From an uncultured Erythrobacter sp. (lineage in GTDB: Bacteria > Pseudomonadota > Alphaproteobacteria > Sphingomonadales > Sphingomonadaceae): a stretch of DNA of 64,000 nucleotides. The stretch spans positions 1,602,874 through 1,666,873 of the forward strand of contig NZ_CANLMB010000001.1 in the NCBI RefSeq assembly GCF_947492365.1. The letters are read 5' to 3'. Position 1 is the stretch's first letter. Each line of letters begins with the position of its first letter. The notes under the pieces were generated by a model. That model saw only the letters and a list, made by a program, of their open reading frames with translations, was not told the DNA's origin and searched no databases. The translations under genes were made by a program, and so were the position numbers. Below, piece after piece: positions 1 to 9,022 of this stretch.

Positions 1-1
1 C

Positions 2-574
2 CAGCGCGGCGCTTCGCATTTCCTGCCTCTTCGCGTCCTCGGCAGCCATGTCGGGCCAAAGCGCTGCCACATTACGGGGCGCAAATTCTCCATGGCCTTC
101 CGCGCGGCGAGCGCCATTTTCGGCCATATGGGAATGGAGCTGGACCTGCGGCGCGAGAGCGAGCGCGATCTGGCGGTGCTCAAGGCAGGCATCGCGCTCT
201 ACAAGCAGCACCGCGAGCTGATCCATGCGGGGCGCTTCTACCGGCTCGATGGGTCGCCCGCCACCAATCTGGTCGGATGCGTCGGCACCGATCGATGCGA
301 AGCGCTGTTCTCTTACGCTGTGCTCGAAAACGAGATCGTCACCCTGCCCGCGCGCATCCACTTCGCCGGGCTCGATCCGCTGGCGCAATACCGCGTCAAG
401 CTGGTCTGGCCACAGCACAATCCTTCGATCTCCTCACCCTCGATTGTTGACGCCGCCGGTCTACAGGGCGAAGGAACGCTCATATCGGGAGCAGCGCTGA
501 TGGGTCACGGGATTCAGCCGCCGCTTACCCATCCCGACACCTGTCTGATCTATCACCTTAAGGCTGAGACGTGA
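2..574 (+). CDS. Alpha-galactosidase, GH36 family (C-terminal part, 5' end outside window)
   Basis: The reading frame is open from the window edge, so this is the 3' end of a longer gene; the ATG at 92 is internal. The visible part reads GSHVGPKRCHITGR, then AFRAASAIFGHMGMELDL and a helix followed by LIHAGRFYRLDG, which is the C-terminal region of GH36 alpha-galactosidases after the catalytic barrel. The family hydrolyses alpha-1,6-galactosides in melibiose or raffinose. The catalytic aspartates lie upstream of the window and cannot be checked. The stop overlaps the glpD start (GTGA), and galT/galK follow, so the released galactose can enter the Leloir pathway from the same operon. Confidence 0.85.
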   Translation, partial: QRGASHFLPLRVLGSHVGPKRCHITGRKFSMAFRAASAIFGHMGMELDLRRESERDLAVLKAGIALYKQHRELIHAGRFYRLDGSPATNLVGCVGTDRCEALFSYAVLENEIVTLPARIHFAGLDPLAQYRVKLVWPQHNPSISSPSIVDAAGLQGEGTLISGAALMGHGIQPPLTHPDTCLIYHLKAET

Positions 575-2064
575 GCGAGAATTTCGACCTTCTGGTCATT
601 GGCGGCGGCATTAACGGCGCAGGCATTGCCCGCGATGCGGCGGGGCGCGGCATGTCGGTGTGTCTGGTTGAGAAGGACGACCTTGCGGCGCATACGTCCA
701 GCTCCTCAACCAAGCTGGTCCATGGCGGACTGCGCTATCTCGAACATTTCGAATTCCGGCTGGTGCGTGAAAGCCTGATCGAGCGTGAGCGGCTGCTGGG
801 CCTTGCCCCGCATATCATCTGGCCGCTGCGCTTTGTGTTGCCGCACGACAAAGGATTGCGGCCCAAATGGATGCTCCGGCTGGGCCTGTTTCTCTATGAC
901 AATCTGGGCGGGCGCAAATTGCTGCCGCCGACCAAGACGGTCGATCTGCGCGCCGCTCCGCATAGCGAAGTGCTGGAAGAGCGGCTCACAACAGGCTTTG
1001 AATATTCCGATTGCTGGGTCGAGGATGCACGGCTGACCGTGCTCAATTGCGTCGACGCGATGGAGCGCGGCGCCGAAATCCGCACCCGCACAGAATGCAC
1101 CGCGCTGGAGCGGCGCAGGGATGTCTGGATCGCCACTTTGCGCGGGGAAGACGGCAACGAGGAGCGGATTGTCGCGCGCCAGGTCGTCAACGCTGCTGGC
1201 CCGTGGGTCGATACGGTTCTGGGCCGCGCGATCCCCGGCGCTGAGCACAACAATCTGCGTCTCGTCAAAGGCAGCCACCTGATCTTCCCGCGCCTGTTCG
1301 AAGGCGATCACGCTTATATCTTTCAAAACAAGGACAACCGGATCGTCTTTGCGATTCCCTATGAGCGCGAATTCACGCTGGTCGGCACCACCGATGTCGG
1401 TTTTGAAGGCGATCCATCGGGCATCCAAATCTCGGAGGAAGAGAAGCGCTATATCTGCGATGCGGTGAACGAATATCTGCGCGTCGACGTATCGCCCGAT
1501 CAGGCCGTGTCGAGCTATGCCGGGGTGCGCCCGCTCTATGATGACAAATCTGCATCAAACTCGACCGTGACGCGCGACTATGTGTTCGAGGTTGATCGCG
1601 GCGAGGCGGGCGATGCGCCGCCAATGCTCTCGATCTTCGGCGGCAAGATCACAACCTATCGCAAGCTTGCCGAACATGCGCTTGAAAAGCTGGGTCATTC
1701 CAAAGATGACTGGTCCGCGCGCGAGCCATTGCCCGGAGGGGACTTCGCGCCCGAAAAGTTTGACGAGAAGCTGGAATGGCTCAGCGGGCGCAAGCCATGG
1801 ACCCCCGCCGATGTCCTACGCAGGCTCTACCGCGCCTATGGCACGCGGATCGAACAGGTTCTCGGCACCGCCGTATCGACCAGCGAGCTCGGCGAACATT
1901 TCGGCGGCGGTTTCTACGAAGCCGAGCTGAACTATCTGGTTGAGCACGAATTTGCCCGCAGCGCCGAGGATGTGCTGTGGCGTCGCAGCAAGCTTGGTCT
2001 GCATTTGGACGATGCGGCTCAGCAGCGTTTGGCAGCATGGTTCGATAAGAAGGCGCTCTTGTGA
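571..2064 (+). CDS. glpD: Glycerol-3-phosphate dehydrogenase (FAD-dependent, aerobic)
   Basis: A 497-aa flavoprotein of the GlpD/DAO family. It starts with GTG at 571, inside the stop of the alpha-galactosidase gene. The N-terminal FAD-binding fingerprint LLVIGGGINGAGIARD is at residues 7-22, followed by TSSSSTKLVHGGLRYLE, typical of GlpD. The C-terminal GlpD cap domain contains the conserved FGGKITTYRKLAE segment. It oxidises sn-glycerol-3-phosphate to dihydroxyacetone phosphate and passes electrons to quinone at the inner membrane. Its place between alpha-galactosidase and galT is unexpected for a glycerol gene. One reading is that the operon handles galactosyl-glycerol or galactolipid breakdown products, which would yield both galactose and glycerol; that is inference. 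Confidence 0.92.
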   Translation: MSENFDLLVIGGGINGAGIARDAAGRGMSVCLVEKDDLAAHTSSSSTKLVHGGLRYLEHFEFRLVRESLIERERLLGLAPHIIWPLRFVLPHDKGLRPKWMLRLGLFLYDNLGGRKLLPPTKTVDLRAAPHSEVLEERLTTGFEYSDCWVEDARLTVLNCVDAMERGAEIRTRTECTALERRRDVWIATLRGEDGNEERIVARQVVNAAGPWVDTVLGRAIPGAEHNNLRLVKGSHLIFPRLFEGDHAYIFQNKDNRIVFAIPYEREFTLVGTTDVGFEGDPSGIQISEEEKRYICDAVNEYLRVDVSPDQAVSSYAGVRPLYDDKSASNSTVTRDYVFEVDRGEAGDAPPMLSIFGGKITTYRKLAEHALEKLGHSKDDWSAREPLPGGDFAPEKFDEKLEWLSGRKPWTPADVLRRLYRAYGTRIEQVLGTAVSTSELGEHFGGGFYEAELNYLVEHEFARSAEDVLWRRSKLGLHLDDAAQQRLAAWFDKKALL

Positions 2065-3143
2065 CGCAGCTTGCCCGCTCAATCGGTGGCCGCGCGACCT
2101 ATCGCCGCGATCATCGCAAGGCCGATGGGCGGATGCTCCACCTCTATGGCCGCGAGGCACATAGCCTTCCGCCCCAGAGCGAAAGCGCTGACGAGATCGC
2201 ACAAGGCGGTGAGCTGCGCCGCCACCCGCTAAGGCAGGAATGGAATGTCTATGCCGCGCATAGGCAGAACCGGACGTTCAAGCCTTCCGCCGCCGACGAC
2301 CCACTCGCACCCACAATCCCCGGCGGGCCGGAGACCGAGATTCCCTTCGCCGATTTTGAATGCGCTGTGTTCGAGAACAAGTTCGCCGCCTTCCACCCCG
2401 GCGCGGCCAGCGCAGCCGACCTTGGCGGCATCGAAACCGAACCGGCCAAGGGCGCATGCGATGTCGTGGTCTATGCTCCCGAAGCGACAGGCAGCCTCGA
2501 ATCCATCGGCAGCGACCGGCGGCAAGTGCTGCTCGGCGCGCTGATCGACCGCTACGAGACGCATTTCGCTGCGGGGTGCGAATATGTCCTGCCGTTCGAA
2601 AATCGCGGCGACGAGGTGGGCGTGACGCTCCACCATCCGCATGGCCAGATTTACGGCTTTGACCGCGTGCCCGACGTCCAGCAGCGCGCGATTGATGCCT
2701 TTGCGAGCGGGTACGATCTTGCAGGCGAGATCGCCGCTGCCCTGCCCGATTATGGCCTTGGCGTCGAAGGCGGCATGGCGGCTTTCGTCCCGCGATTTGC
2801 GCGCTTCCCCTACGAAATCTGGATCGCCCCGCTTGCCGCCCGTCAGGGGCCGTGGGATTGCTCTGACGAGGAATTGCAGGCGCTCGATTACTGGCTCGGC
2901 GAAGTCACGCGGCGCTATGACGCTTTGTTCCAGCAGCCTGCCGCGACGATGATGGCGTTTCATGCAGCGCCCAATGGCGGATCGACCGGATACCACTTCA
3001 CCGTCCAGTTCTACCCGCTGCTGCGCGCGCCCGGACGGGTCAAATATCTCGCTTCGGTCGAGCAGCACACCGGTACGTTTACCGTCGATGTGATGCCGGA
3101 GGACGCGGCGCAGACACTTCGGAAGTTCGTGCGCGATGCCTGA
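2061..3143 (+). CDS. galT: Galactose-1-phosphate uridylyltransferase
   Basis: A 360-aa HIT-superfamily enzyme. The start is GTG at 2061, overlapping the glpD stop by four bases. The active-site signature HHPHGQIYGF lies at residues 191-200; His194 of the HPH motif is the expected uridylylated nucleophile. The N-terminal RHPLRQEWNVYAAHR stretch is the family's UDP-sugar region. It exchanges UMP between UDP-glucose and galactose-1-phosphate in the Leloir pathway. It overlaps galK by 8 bases, which supports a galT-galK transcription and translation unit. Confidence 0.94.
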   Translation: MTQLARSIGGRATYRRDHRKADGRMLHLYGREAHSLPPQSESADEIAQGGELRRHPLRQEWNVYAAHRQNRTFKPSAADDPLAPTIPGGPETEIPFADFECAVFENKFAAFHPGAASAADLGGIETEPAKGACDVVVYAPEATGSLESIGSDRRQVLLGALIDRYETHFAAGCEYVLPFENRGDEVGVTLHHPHGQIYGFDRVPDVQQRAIDAFASGYDLAGEIAAALPDYGLGVEGGMAAFVPRFARFPYEIWIAPLAARQGPWDCSDEELQALDYWLGEVTRRYDALFQQPAATMMAFHAAPNGGSTGYHFTVQFYPLLRAPGRVKYLASVEQHTGTFTVDVMPEDAAQTLRKFVRDA

Positions 3144-4191
3144 GACTTTCACCGCCACTTATCTTGGGCATGCGCCCGGACGGGTCAATCTGATCGGCGA
3201 GCACACCGATTATAATGGCGGCATGGTCCTGCCTGCCGCGCTGTCGATCGGGATCGAGGTTTCTCTCTCCCCGCGCAGTGACAGCATGGTCGCGGTCACC
3301 TCGAACAATTACGACGCGCCAGCGGTGCGCGACCTCGCTGATGATGCCGTGGGCGAGTGGTCAGACCCTTGTGTGGGCGCCTTGCGAGAGGCCAATGCGC
3401 TGGGCCTGCTCCAAGGCGGGGCCAGCATAGACATCCGCTCGACCATGCCGGAGGGGTCGGGCCTGTCCTCCTCTGCTGCGCTGATCGTCGCGATCCTGAA
3501 GGCCGCGCGCGAGGCCGGTGGTGGGACGCAGAATGATGTGGAGCTGGCGGTCGCGGCGCGCCGGGTCGAGAACCATTATATGGGCGTGCCTTGCGGGATC
3601 ATGGACCAGATGGCAGTCGCGCTGGCGACGCCCGGCACCGCGATGGCGCTCGACACCAAGAGCCTTGACTGGACCATCGCCTCCCTGCCCGCCGGTTACG
3701 CAATGCTGGTCGTGCATTCGGGCCTCACCCGCAAGCTGACCGATGGCCGCTACGGCGCGCGCAAGGCGGAGTGCGACGCAGCCAAGCGGTATTTCGGGAC
3801 CGAGGATCTGTGCCTGCTGGACCGCGCACAGGTCGAAGGGGCAGACCTCGACGACATACCCAAACGCCGCGCACTCCACTGCCTCACCGAGCATCGGCGC
3901 ACCGTCGAAGCAGTTGACGCTCTGGAGGCTGGCGCAATGGCCCGCTTCGGCGAGTTGATGAACGAAAGCCACGCCTCGATGCGCGACCTGTTCGACATGT
4001 CGCTGCCCGAAATCGATGCGCTGGTGGCGAGCGCGCAAGAACTGGGAGCCTTGGGCGCGCGGCTCACCGGTGGCGGCTTTGGCGGGTGCATTGTGGTGTG
4101 CGTGCAGGCGGAACGGCGCGAGGCGCTGCTGGAGCAATTGCTCGCCCGGCATTCGGGCGCGCGCTTTGTCGACGCGGTTAGTGCTGACTAG
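3136..4191 (+). CDS. galK: Galactokinase
   Basis: A 351-aa GHMP kinase that phosphorylates galactose to galactose-1-phosphate. The galactokinase signature GRVNLIGEHTDYNGG is at residues 15-29, the ATP-binding glycine/serine loop PEGSGLSSSAAL at 105-116, and the C-terminal GHMP motif ARLTGGGFGGCIV near residue 310. The length is slightly short for the family (about 380) but all three motifs are intact. It is the last gene of the operon and converges on the M50 protease gene across only 16 bases. Confidence 0.95.
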   Translation: MPETFTATYLGHAPGRVNLIGEHTDYNGGMVLPAALSIGIEVSLSPRSDSMVAVTSNNYDAPAVRDLADDAVGEWSDPCVGALREANALGLLQGGASIDIRSTMPEGSGLSSSAALIVAILKAAREAGGGTQNDVELAVAARRVENHYMGVPCGIMDQMAVALATPGTAMALDTKSLDWTIASLPAGYAMLVVHSGLTRKLTDGRYGARKAECDAAKRYFGTEDLCLLDRAQVEGADLDDIPKRRALHCLTEHRRTVEAVDALEAGAMARFGELMNESHASMRDLFDMSLPEIDALVASAQELGALGARLTGGGFGGCIVVCVQAERREALLEQLLARHSGARFVDAVSAD

Positions 4192-4207
4192 TCAGCCTGA
4201 AAGGGCC

Positions 4208-4891
4208 CTAAAATGACTGCGCGATCATGTCGGCAAGGCCGATATAGATATCCATCGCTCCCTCGACGAGCGGAAGCACGGTCACTTCGAGCCAGCCGGT
4301 CCCGAAAACCCAGCTATACCCGATCACGCCAAGGATCAGCACGATGCCAAAACGCTGGATCCGCTCCCAGTAGAAACGCAGCTTGCCCGGCAGCAGCCCG
4401 CCGACAATGTGCGAGCCGTCAAAAGGCGGGATCGGCAGCAGGTTGAACATGCCGAGAAAGATGTTGATGAGCAGGAACATCGACAGCGCCTCGACGACGA
4501 TGCTCACATTGCCCGGCTCAGGATAGCCCCAGACCGCGGCGATCAGGCCCAGCACTACGGCGCCGATAGCGGCAAGCGCGAAGTTCATCGCGGGTCCAGC
4601 AGCGGCAACCGCCATCATCCCCCAACGCGGATTTCTGAGGCGATATTTGTTCACCGGCACCGGCTTGGCCCAGCCGAATGCGGGCGCACCCATCAGCAGC
4701 AATCCGCCCGGCACCAGCAAGGTGCCCACCGGATCGACATGTTTGATCGGGTTGAAGGTCAGCCGCCCACGCTCGCTCGCGGTGGGATCGCCCAGCGCCT
4801 TGGCCGCAAGGCCGTGTGCAACCTCGTGAAAGACAATCGCCACGACAAGCGCGGGGACGAGGAGCATGATCAGGGTGGCTTGGTCTAACAT
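4208..4891 (-). CDS. Site-2 protease family (M50) zinc metalloprotease
   Basis: A 227-aa polytopic membrane protein. The zinc-binding HEVAH motif is at residues 22-26 in the first membrane helix, and the second metal-ligand region is NLLPIPPFDGSHIV near residue 155. This is the compact, PDZ-less M50 form resembling B. subtilis YwhC rather than RseP. About five to six hydrophobic segments are visible. The substrate is unknown. It faces galK tail-to-tail and is divergent from nothing obvious; thymidine kinase lies upstream on the same strand. Confidence 0.88.
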   Translation of the reverse strand: MLDQATLIMLLVPALVVAIVFHEVAHGLAAKALGDPTASERGRLTFNPIKHVDPVGTLLVPGGLLLMGAPAFGWAKPVPVNKYRLRNPRWGMMAVAAAGPAMNFALAAIGAVVLGLIAAVWGYPEPGNVSIVVEALSMFLLINIFLGMFNLLPIPPFDGSHIVGGLLPGKLRFYWERIQRFGIVLILGVIGYSWVFGTGWLEVTVLPLVEGAMDIYIGLADMIAQSF

Positions 4892-4928
4892 TGCAGCTGA
4901 TATGGGGATTGCGCCCAGCGAAACCAGC

Positions 4929-5504
4929 CTAAGCCTTCAGCGCCTCGCTGAAATGTTTGCGGCACAAAGCGACATAGCGGTCATTCCCGCCGATCTCGGT
5001 CTGCGCGCCTTCGCTGACAGCTTTGCCGTCTTCGGTCACGCGCAGGTTCATCGAGGCTTTGCGCCCGCAATGGCACACCGCTTTCAGCTCGACCAATGCA
5101 TCAGCAATGCCCAGCAGCACCGCCGAACCGGGGAAGAGCGCGCCGAGGAAATCGGTGCGCAGGCCGTAACACAGCACTGGAATCCCATGCTCGTCGGCAA
5201 GCGCTGCCAGCTGCCACACTTGCGCCTCGGTCAGAAACTGCGCCTCATCCACCAACACGCAATCGAGCTTCGTCTCCTGATGCTGCGCCAGCACTTCGGC
5301 CTTCATGTCGGTTTCAGGGCGATAGTGATGCGCGCCAGCCTCCAGCCCGATGCGGCTCTTCACCATACCCGCGCTGCGTGTGTCGAGCTCTGCGGTCCAC
5401 ACCATCGTCGCCATTCCGCGCTCGCGATAGTTGAAGTCCGCTTGCAGCAGCGTGGTCGATTTCCCCGCATTCATGCTGGAATAGTAGAAATAGAGCTTTG
5501 CCAT
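4929..5504 (-). CDS. tdk: Thymidine kinase
   Basis: A 191-aa type II (TK1-like) thymidine kinase, which makes dTMP from thymidine and ATP in nucleoside salvage. The P-loop SSMNAGKST is at residues 9-17. The Walker B/catalytic DEAQF is at 86-90, with Glu87 as the probable base. Zinc-site cysteines are seen in CHCGRKA and the C-terminal LCRKHF. Length is normal for the family. The start ATG at 5504 is the first in frame and gives the standard KLYFYYSSMNAGKS N-terminus. Confidence 0.94.
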   Translation of the reverse strand: MAKLYFYYSSMNAGKSTTLLQADFNYRERGMATMVWTAELDTRSAGMVKSRIGLEAGAHHYRPETDMKAEVLAQHQETKLDCVLVDEAQFLTEAQVWQLAALADEHGIPVLCYGLRTDFLGALFPGSAVLLGIADALVELKAVCHCGRKASMNLRVTEDGKAVSEGAQTEIGGNDRYVALCRKHFSEALKA

Positions 5505-5638
5505 GTGCGATGATTAACCGGCGCATTGCGCTGACGCCACCACCCCGTCAGCGGGCCTGTTGATTAATGCGTGTGACAGGGTGAATGCGCGATGCTAGCC
5601 CCACGCACTTAACTGGAAGAATCTACGGGGACACGAAT

Positions 5639-7282
5639 ATGGCATCGGCAGCAGACGCGCCAAAGGCTGAAGGCATGACCGGCTTTCTTGGCTGGATTGA
5701 GCGGAACGGGAACAAGCTGCCTGATCCGGTCTTCTTGTTCTTCTATCTGATTATCGCGCTGGTCATCATCTCGATCATCAGTGCGGCGTTGGGCGTTTCG
5801 GCGCTCCACCCGACTTCGATTGACGAGAATACCGGAGGCGCGTTGAAGATCGAAGCGGTGAGCCTGTTTGCCGCTGACAATATCCAGCGCCTGTGGGTCG
5901 AAATGCCCAAGACTTTCACCCATTTCCATCCGCTCGGTTACGTCCTCGTAGTGATGCTGGGTGCGGGCGTGGCAGAGCGTTCGGGCTTCTTCGCAGCGGG
6001 CATGGCCAAGGCTGTGAAGAGCGCTCCCAAGGCGCTGCTGACGCCGGTTGTGGCGCTGGTTGCGATGCTGGGCAACCACGCCGCCGACGCGGGCTATGTG
6101 GTGCTGATCCCGCTCGCTGGCATCCTGTTCGCCGCCGCTGGTCGTCACCCTCTGGCGGGCATCGCCGCTGCCTTTGCAGGCGTGTCGGGCGGTTTCTCGG
6201 CCAATATCTCGCCCGGCCAGCTCGACGCATTGCTGTTCGGCATCACCGAAGAAGCCGTGGGAGCAAGCGCGCTCGATCCCGCATGGACCGCGAATATTGC
6301 GGGCAACTGGTACTTCATCAGCGCGATGACCGTGCTGTTCCTGCCGATCATCTGGTACGTCACCGACAAGGTGATCGAGCCAAAACTGGGCGTATGGACC
6401 GGCGGCGCGACTGCCGGTGCAGCCGAAGACGGCACCAGCCCCGATCCGACCGCGCATGACGGTGACCTGGCTTCCAAGGGCCTTGCCCATGCAGGCATCG
6501 CAGCGCTCGCTGTGATTGCTCTGTGGGCTGTGATGGTGTTCGCACCGGGCACGCCGCTCATCAACGAGGCAGCCTGCCTGAACGATGCCGGCGCGCGGAT
6601 CGCCGATTGCTCGATCCACAGCGAATTGCGCCCGTTCTACCAGTCGCTGGTCGCGGCGTTCTTCGTGCTCTTCCTCGCCTGCGGCTGGGCCTATGGCCGC
6701 GCAACGGGGACGATCAACAATCACCGCGATCTGGTCAACATGATGTCCGAAAGCATGAAGGACATGGGCTATTACCTCGTCCTCGCCTTTGCAGCGGCGC
6801 ATTTTGTCGCGATGTTCGGCTGGTCCAATCTCGGCCTGATTTCGGCGGTGCATGGGGCGGCTGCGATCCAGTCGACCGGCCTGCCGCTCCCGATTGTGCT
6901 CGGCCTGATGGTGCTGTTTGCCGCGCTGCTCAACCTGTTTGTGGGTTCGGCAAGCGCGAAGTGGGCACTGCTCGCGCCGATCCTCGTGCCAATGCTGATG
7001 CTGCTCGGGATCAGCCCTGAGGGCGCCACCGCGGCCTACCGCGTCGGCGACAGCGCGACCAATATCATCACTCCGCTGATGGTCTATTTCCCGCTGATCC
7101 TCGTCTTCGCGCAGCGTTGGAAGAAGGATTTCGGACTTGGCAGCCTTACCGCGATGATGGTGCCCTATTCGATCTTCCTGCTCATTTCGGGCACTCTGCT
7201 GATCGTGCTGTGGTTCTATCTCGGACTGCCGCTGGGCCCCGATGCGCCGGTTGAATATGTCCTGCCCGGCGCGGGCGGATAG
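5639..7282 (+). CDS. AbgT family transporter (p-aminobenzoyl-glutamate type)
   Basis: A 547-aa polytopic inner-membrane protein. The N-terminus GWIERNGNKLPDPVFLFFY is the AbgT family hallmark, and the conserved FVGSASAKWALLAPILVPM and YRVGDSATNIITPLM segments form the hairpin/substrate regions. Family members were first linked to p-aminobenzoyl-glutamate uptake; others (MtrF, YdaH) export sulfonamide antimetabolites by proton motive force, so the direction here is open. I chose ATG 5639, preceded by GGGGAC, over ATG 5585, which would add 18 unconserved residues. Confidence 0.9.
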   Translation: MASAADAPKAEGMTGFLGWIERNGNKLPDPVFLFFYLIIALVIISIISAALGVSALHPTSIDENTGGALKIEAVSLFAADNIQRLWVEMPKTFTHFHPLGYVLVVMLGAGVAERSGFFAAGMAKAVKSAPKALLTPVVALVAMLGNHAADAGYVVLIPLAGILFAAAGRHPLAGIAAAFAGVSGGFSANISPGQLDALLFGITEEAVGASALDPAWTANIAGNWYFISAMTVLFLPIIWYVTDKVIEPKLGVWTGGATAGAAEDGTSPDPTAHDGDLASKGLAHAGIAALAVIALWAVMVFAPGTPLINEAACLNDAGARIADCSIHSELRPFYQSLVAAFFVLFLACGWAYGRATGTINNHRDLVNMMSESMKDMGYYLVLAFAAAHFVAMFGWSNLGLISAVHGAAAIQSTGLPLPIVLGLMVLFAALLNLFVGSASAKWALLAPILVPMLMLLGISPEGATAAYRVGDSATNIITPLMVYFPLILVFAQRWKKDFGLGSLTAMMVPYSIFLLISGTLLIVLWFYLGLPLGPDAPVEYVLPGAGG

Positions 7283-7346
7283 TCAGGGAGTAACCGGCAG
7301 AGACAGCCAAGCGTAAACATTAGGGCAAGGGGTAGGAGAGACGATT

Positions 7347-7931
7347 ATGAACCTGCTGCGCCTTACCCTGTTATCGCTGCTCGCCGCGCTCGCGATGCCC
7401 GCCAGCATTGGCGCGCAAACAGGAGCCGCGCTCGACTACCGGCTCGACGCCAGCGCCAGCGAAGTCACGGCGCGCGTCGGCTTCTTCGGCCTGTCGAGCA
7501 AGACCGCCCGCTTTCCCGAGATGGAGGGCAATGTCACGGTGGTGCCCGGAGCTCCGGAGCGCGCGGTGATCGATGTGACATTCGACGCGGCGCAGATTGA
7601 GGCGCCCGATGACACGACGCTAAGGCGGCTGCGCGGAGAGAAGTTCTTCTGGGTCGAGCGCTATCCCACGATCCGCTTTGTCGGACGCTCGATCACCCTT
7701 TCATCACCCACGCGCGGCACTGTGACGGGAGAGCTGACCGCGCGCGGAGTGACCCGCACCGAGACGCTCGATGTGACCTTCGCGAGCGATCCCACCAGCA
7801 CCAGCGGAAGGCCCGTGACCTTCACCGCCGAGATGGAAATCGACCGGCGTGATTACGGGATGCGGAGTTATCAGCTGATTGTCGGCAACACGGTTGATAT
7901 TCGTCTGCGCGCGCGGATGGTGCCGCGTTAG
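7347..7931 (+). CDS. YceI family periplasmic lipid-binding protein
   Basis: A 194-aa exported protein. A signal peptide (NLLRLTLLSLLAALAMPAS) ends near AQTG at residues 24-27. The mature part is a YceI lipocalin-like beta barrel: YRLDASASEVTARVGFFG, then VDVTFDAAQIE-type strands, and the conserved LRGEKFFWVERYPTIRF around residues 92-108. Family members bind isoprenoid chains such as polyprenyl lipids or quinones in the periplasm. A good ribosome-binding site (AGGAGA) precedes ATG 7347. It is followed by palindromic repeats. Confidence 0.88.
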   Translation: MNLLRLTLLSLLAALAMPASIGAQTGAALDYRLDASASEVTARVGFFGLSSKTARFPEMEGNVTVVPGAPERAVIDVTFDAAQIEAPDDTTLRRLRGEKFFWVERYPTIRFVGRSITLSSPTRGTVTGELTARGVTRTETLDVTFASDPTSTSGRPVTFTAEMEIDRRDYGMRSYQLIVGNTVDIRLRARMVPR

Positions 7932-7937
7932 GCGCGA

Positions 7938-7957
7938 GTCCCCGCGCAGGCGGGGAC
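7938..7957. repeat. Palindromic intergenic element (8-bp perfect stem)
   Basis: A perfect GTCCCCGC / GCGGGGAC inverted repeat with a 4-base GCAG loop, 6 bases after the yceI stop. It may act as a terminator or mRNA-stabilising hairpin; there is no T-tract, so a REP-type repeat is more likely than an intrinsic terminator. Confidence 0.6.
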
Positions 7958-7981
7958 CTCATGCAGTAACGCGCTGACTGC

Positions 7982-8007
7982 GTGATTTCCTGCGAAAGCA
8001 GGAATCC
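7982..8007. repeat. REP-like hairpin element, copy A
   Basis: A 26-base element with a 7-bp stem TTCCTGC / GCAGGAA closed by a GAAA tetraloop. An inverted copy lies at 8027-8052. The two copies differ at only two bases, and these two bases pair with each other in the stem (T-A here, C-G in copy B), which suggests selection on the folded form. Confidence 0.65.
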
Positions 8008-8026
8008 GGCCGCGAGGTTGCACTCT

Positions 8027-8052
8027 GGACTCCTGCTTTCGCAGGAGATCAC
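8027..8052. repeat. REP-like hairpin element, copy B (inverted), overlapping the rbfA stop
   Basis: The reverse complement of copy A with a compensatory stem change. Read on the minus strand the hairpin CTCCTGC-GAAA-GCAGGAG starts right after the rbfA stop codon, so it may shape the 3' end of the rbfA mRNA. Confidence 0.65.
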
Positions 8053-8477
8053 TCGGTTCCGTCTTCCACATCGTCGCCCAAATCATCGCTTAGATCGCGC
8101 GCCACCTTGGGATCGCGCAGCAGCGCCTCGATCCGGTCGGCTTCGTCGAAGCTTTCATCCTTGCGGAACTTCAGCTTGGGCGCGAATTTCAGGCCCAGAC
8201 GCTTGGCGACCTCGCGCTGGAGGAAGGCGGTGTTCTGGCGCAAAGCCTTGACCACGTCGTCCTCATCCGCCCCCAGAAGCGGCTTCACATAAGCGCTCGC
8301 ATTGCGCAGGTCGGGGCTCATGCGCACTTCGGTCACAGCGATGTTGGAAGCGCTCACAACCTCGTCATGCACCTCTTGCCGCGCCAGCAGTTCGGACAGG
8401 ATATGGCGCACCCGCTCGCCCACTTTGAGGACGCGGACCGATTGCTGTTCGCTGGTGAATTCTTGTCGTTTGGCCAT
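8049..8477 (-). CDS. rbfA: Ribosome-binding factor A
   Basis: A 142-aa RbfA protein, a KH-fold factor that binds the 30S subunit and assists late 16S rRNA maturation. Diagnostic parts are [18 protein letters not shown] at residues 19-36, the [19 protein letters not shown] strand-loop near 48-66, and [21 protein letters not shown] before an acidic tail. The start overlaps the stop of the DUF1697 gene (ATGA). It is the distal member of the rimP-nusA-infB operon; a truB gene does not follow. Confidence 0.95.
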   Translation of the reverse strand: MAKRQEFTSEQQSVRVLKVGERVRHILSELLARQEVHDEVVSASNIAVTEVRMSPDLRNASAYVKPLLGADEDDVVKALRQNTAFLQREVAKRLGLKFAPKLKFRKDESFDEADRIEALLRDPKVARDLSDDLGDDVEDGTE

Positions 8478-9022
8478 CAGTTCATCTTCGCGAGGATATT
8501 CTTGAGCGAGTTCATATTGCGCGCAGTGCCCTTGCAGCCAAGCCGCTTTTCCAGAAACTTGTTCGAAAGGTCCGAGACGCCCACGCCGTGCACATAGTCG
8601 AGAAACAGCACACGGTCACCCAGCGCGAGCCGCTCGCTGCCTTTGGCGCGGTGCTCCTCGATCACGGCGTCAACCGCGCTCTTGTCGGGTTGCTGGCTGA
8701 GGAAGATCGAATGCACCATCTTGTCCGAGCCGTGATGCGCCTCGGTCCCGTGAAAGGGATTTTCGTCAATCGCCGCGCGCACTTCTTCGGCTGAGCGGAC
8801 CATCGCGCATGACTTGAAGCCGAAATGCGACTGGACCACGTCTTCAAGCCGGATTTCGAGCATCGCCGGGTCGCTATCATCGGTGAAAATCACATTCCCG
8901 CTCGCCGCGACGGTCGCAATATCCTTGAAGCCCGCCTCGGTCAGGACGTCGCGCAGTTCGGCCATTTTGATCCGGTTGCCGCCAACATTGATACTGCCCA
9001 GAAGCCCGAGGTAGCGCGCCAT
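8477..9022 (-). CDS. DUF1697 domain protein
   Basis: A 181-aa protein of the DUF1697 family, of unknown biochemical function. It starts [20 protein letters not shown], matching the family's opening ALLRGINVGG pattern, and has [14 protein letters not shown] near residue 40, matching the family's QSGNVVF motif. ATG 9022 is chosen because it gives this N-terminus and overlaps the previous stop (ATGA); a longer frame to 9115 lies inside the thioesterase gene. Its position between infB and rbfA, overlapping both neighbours, suggests co-translation with the translation-factor operon. Confidence 0.82.
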   Translation of the reverse strand: MARYLGLLGSINVGGNRIKMAELRDVLTEAGFKDIATVAASGNVIFTDDSDPAMLEIRLEDVVQSHFGFKSCAMVRSAEEVRAAIDENPFHGTEAHHGSDKMVHSIFLSQQPDKSAVDAVIEEHRAKGSERLALGDRVLFLDYVHGVGVSDLSNKFLEKRLGCKGTARNMNSLKNILAKMN

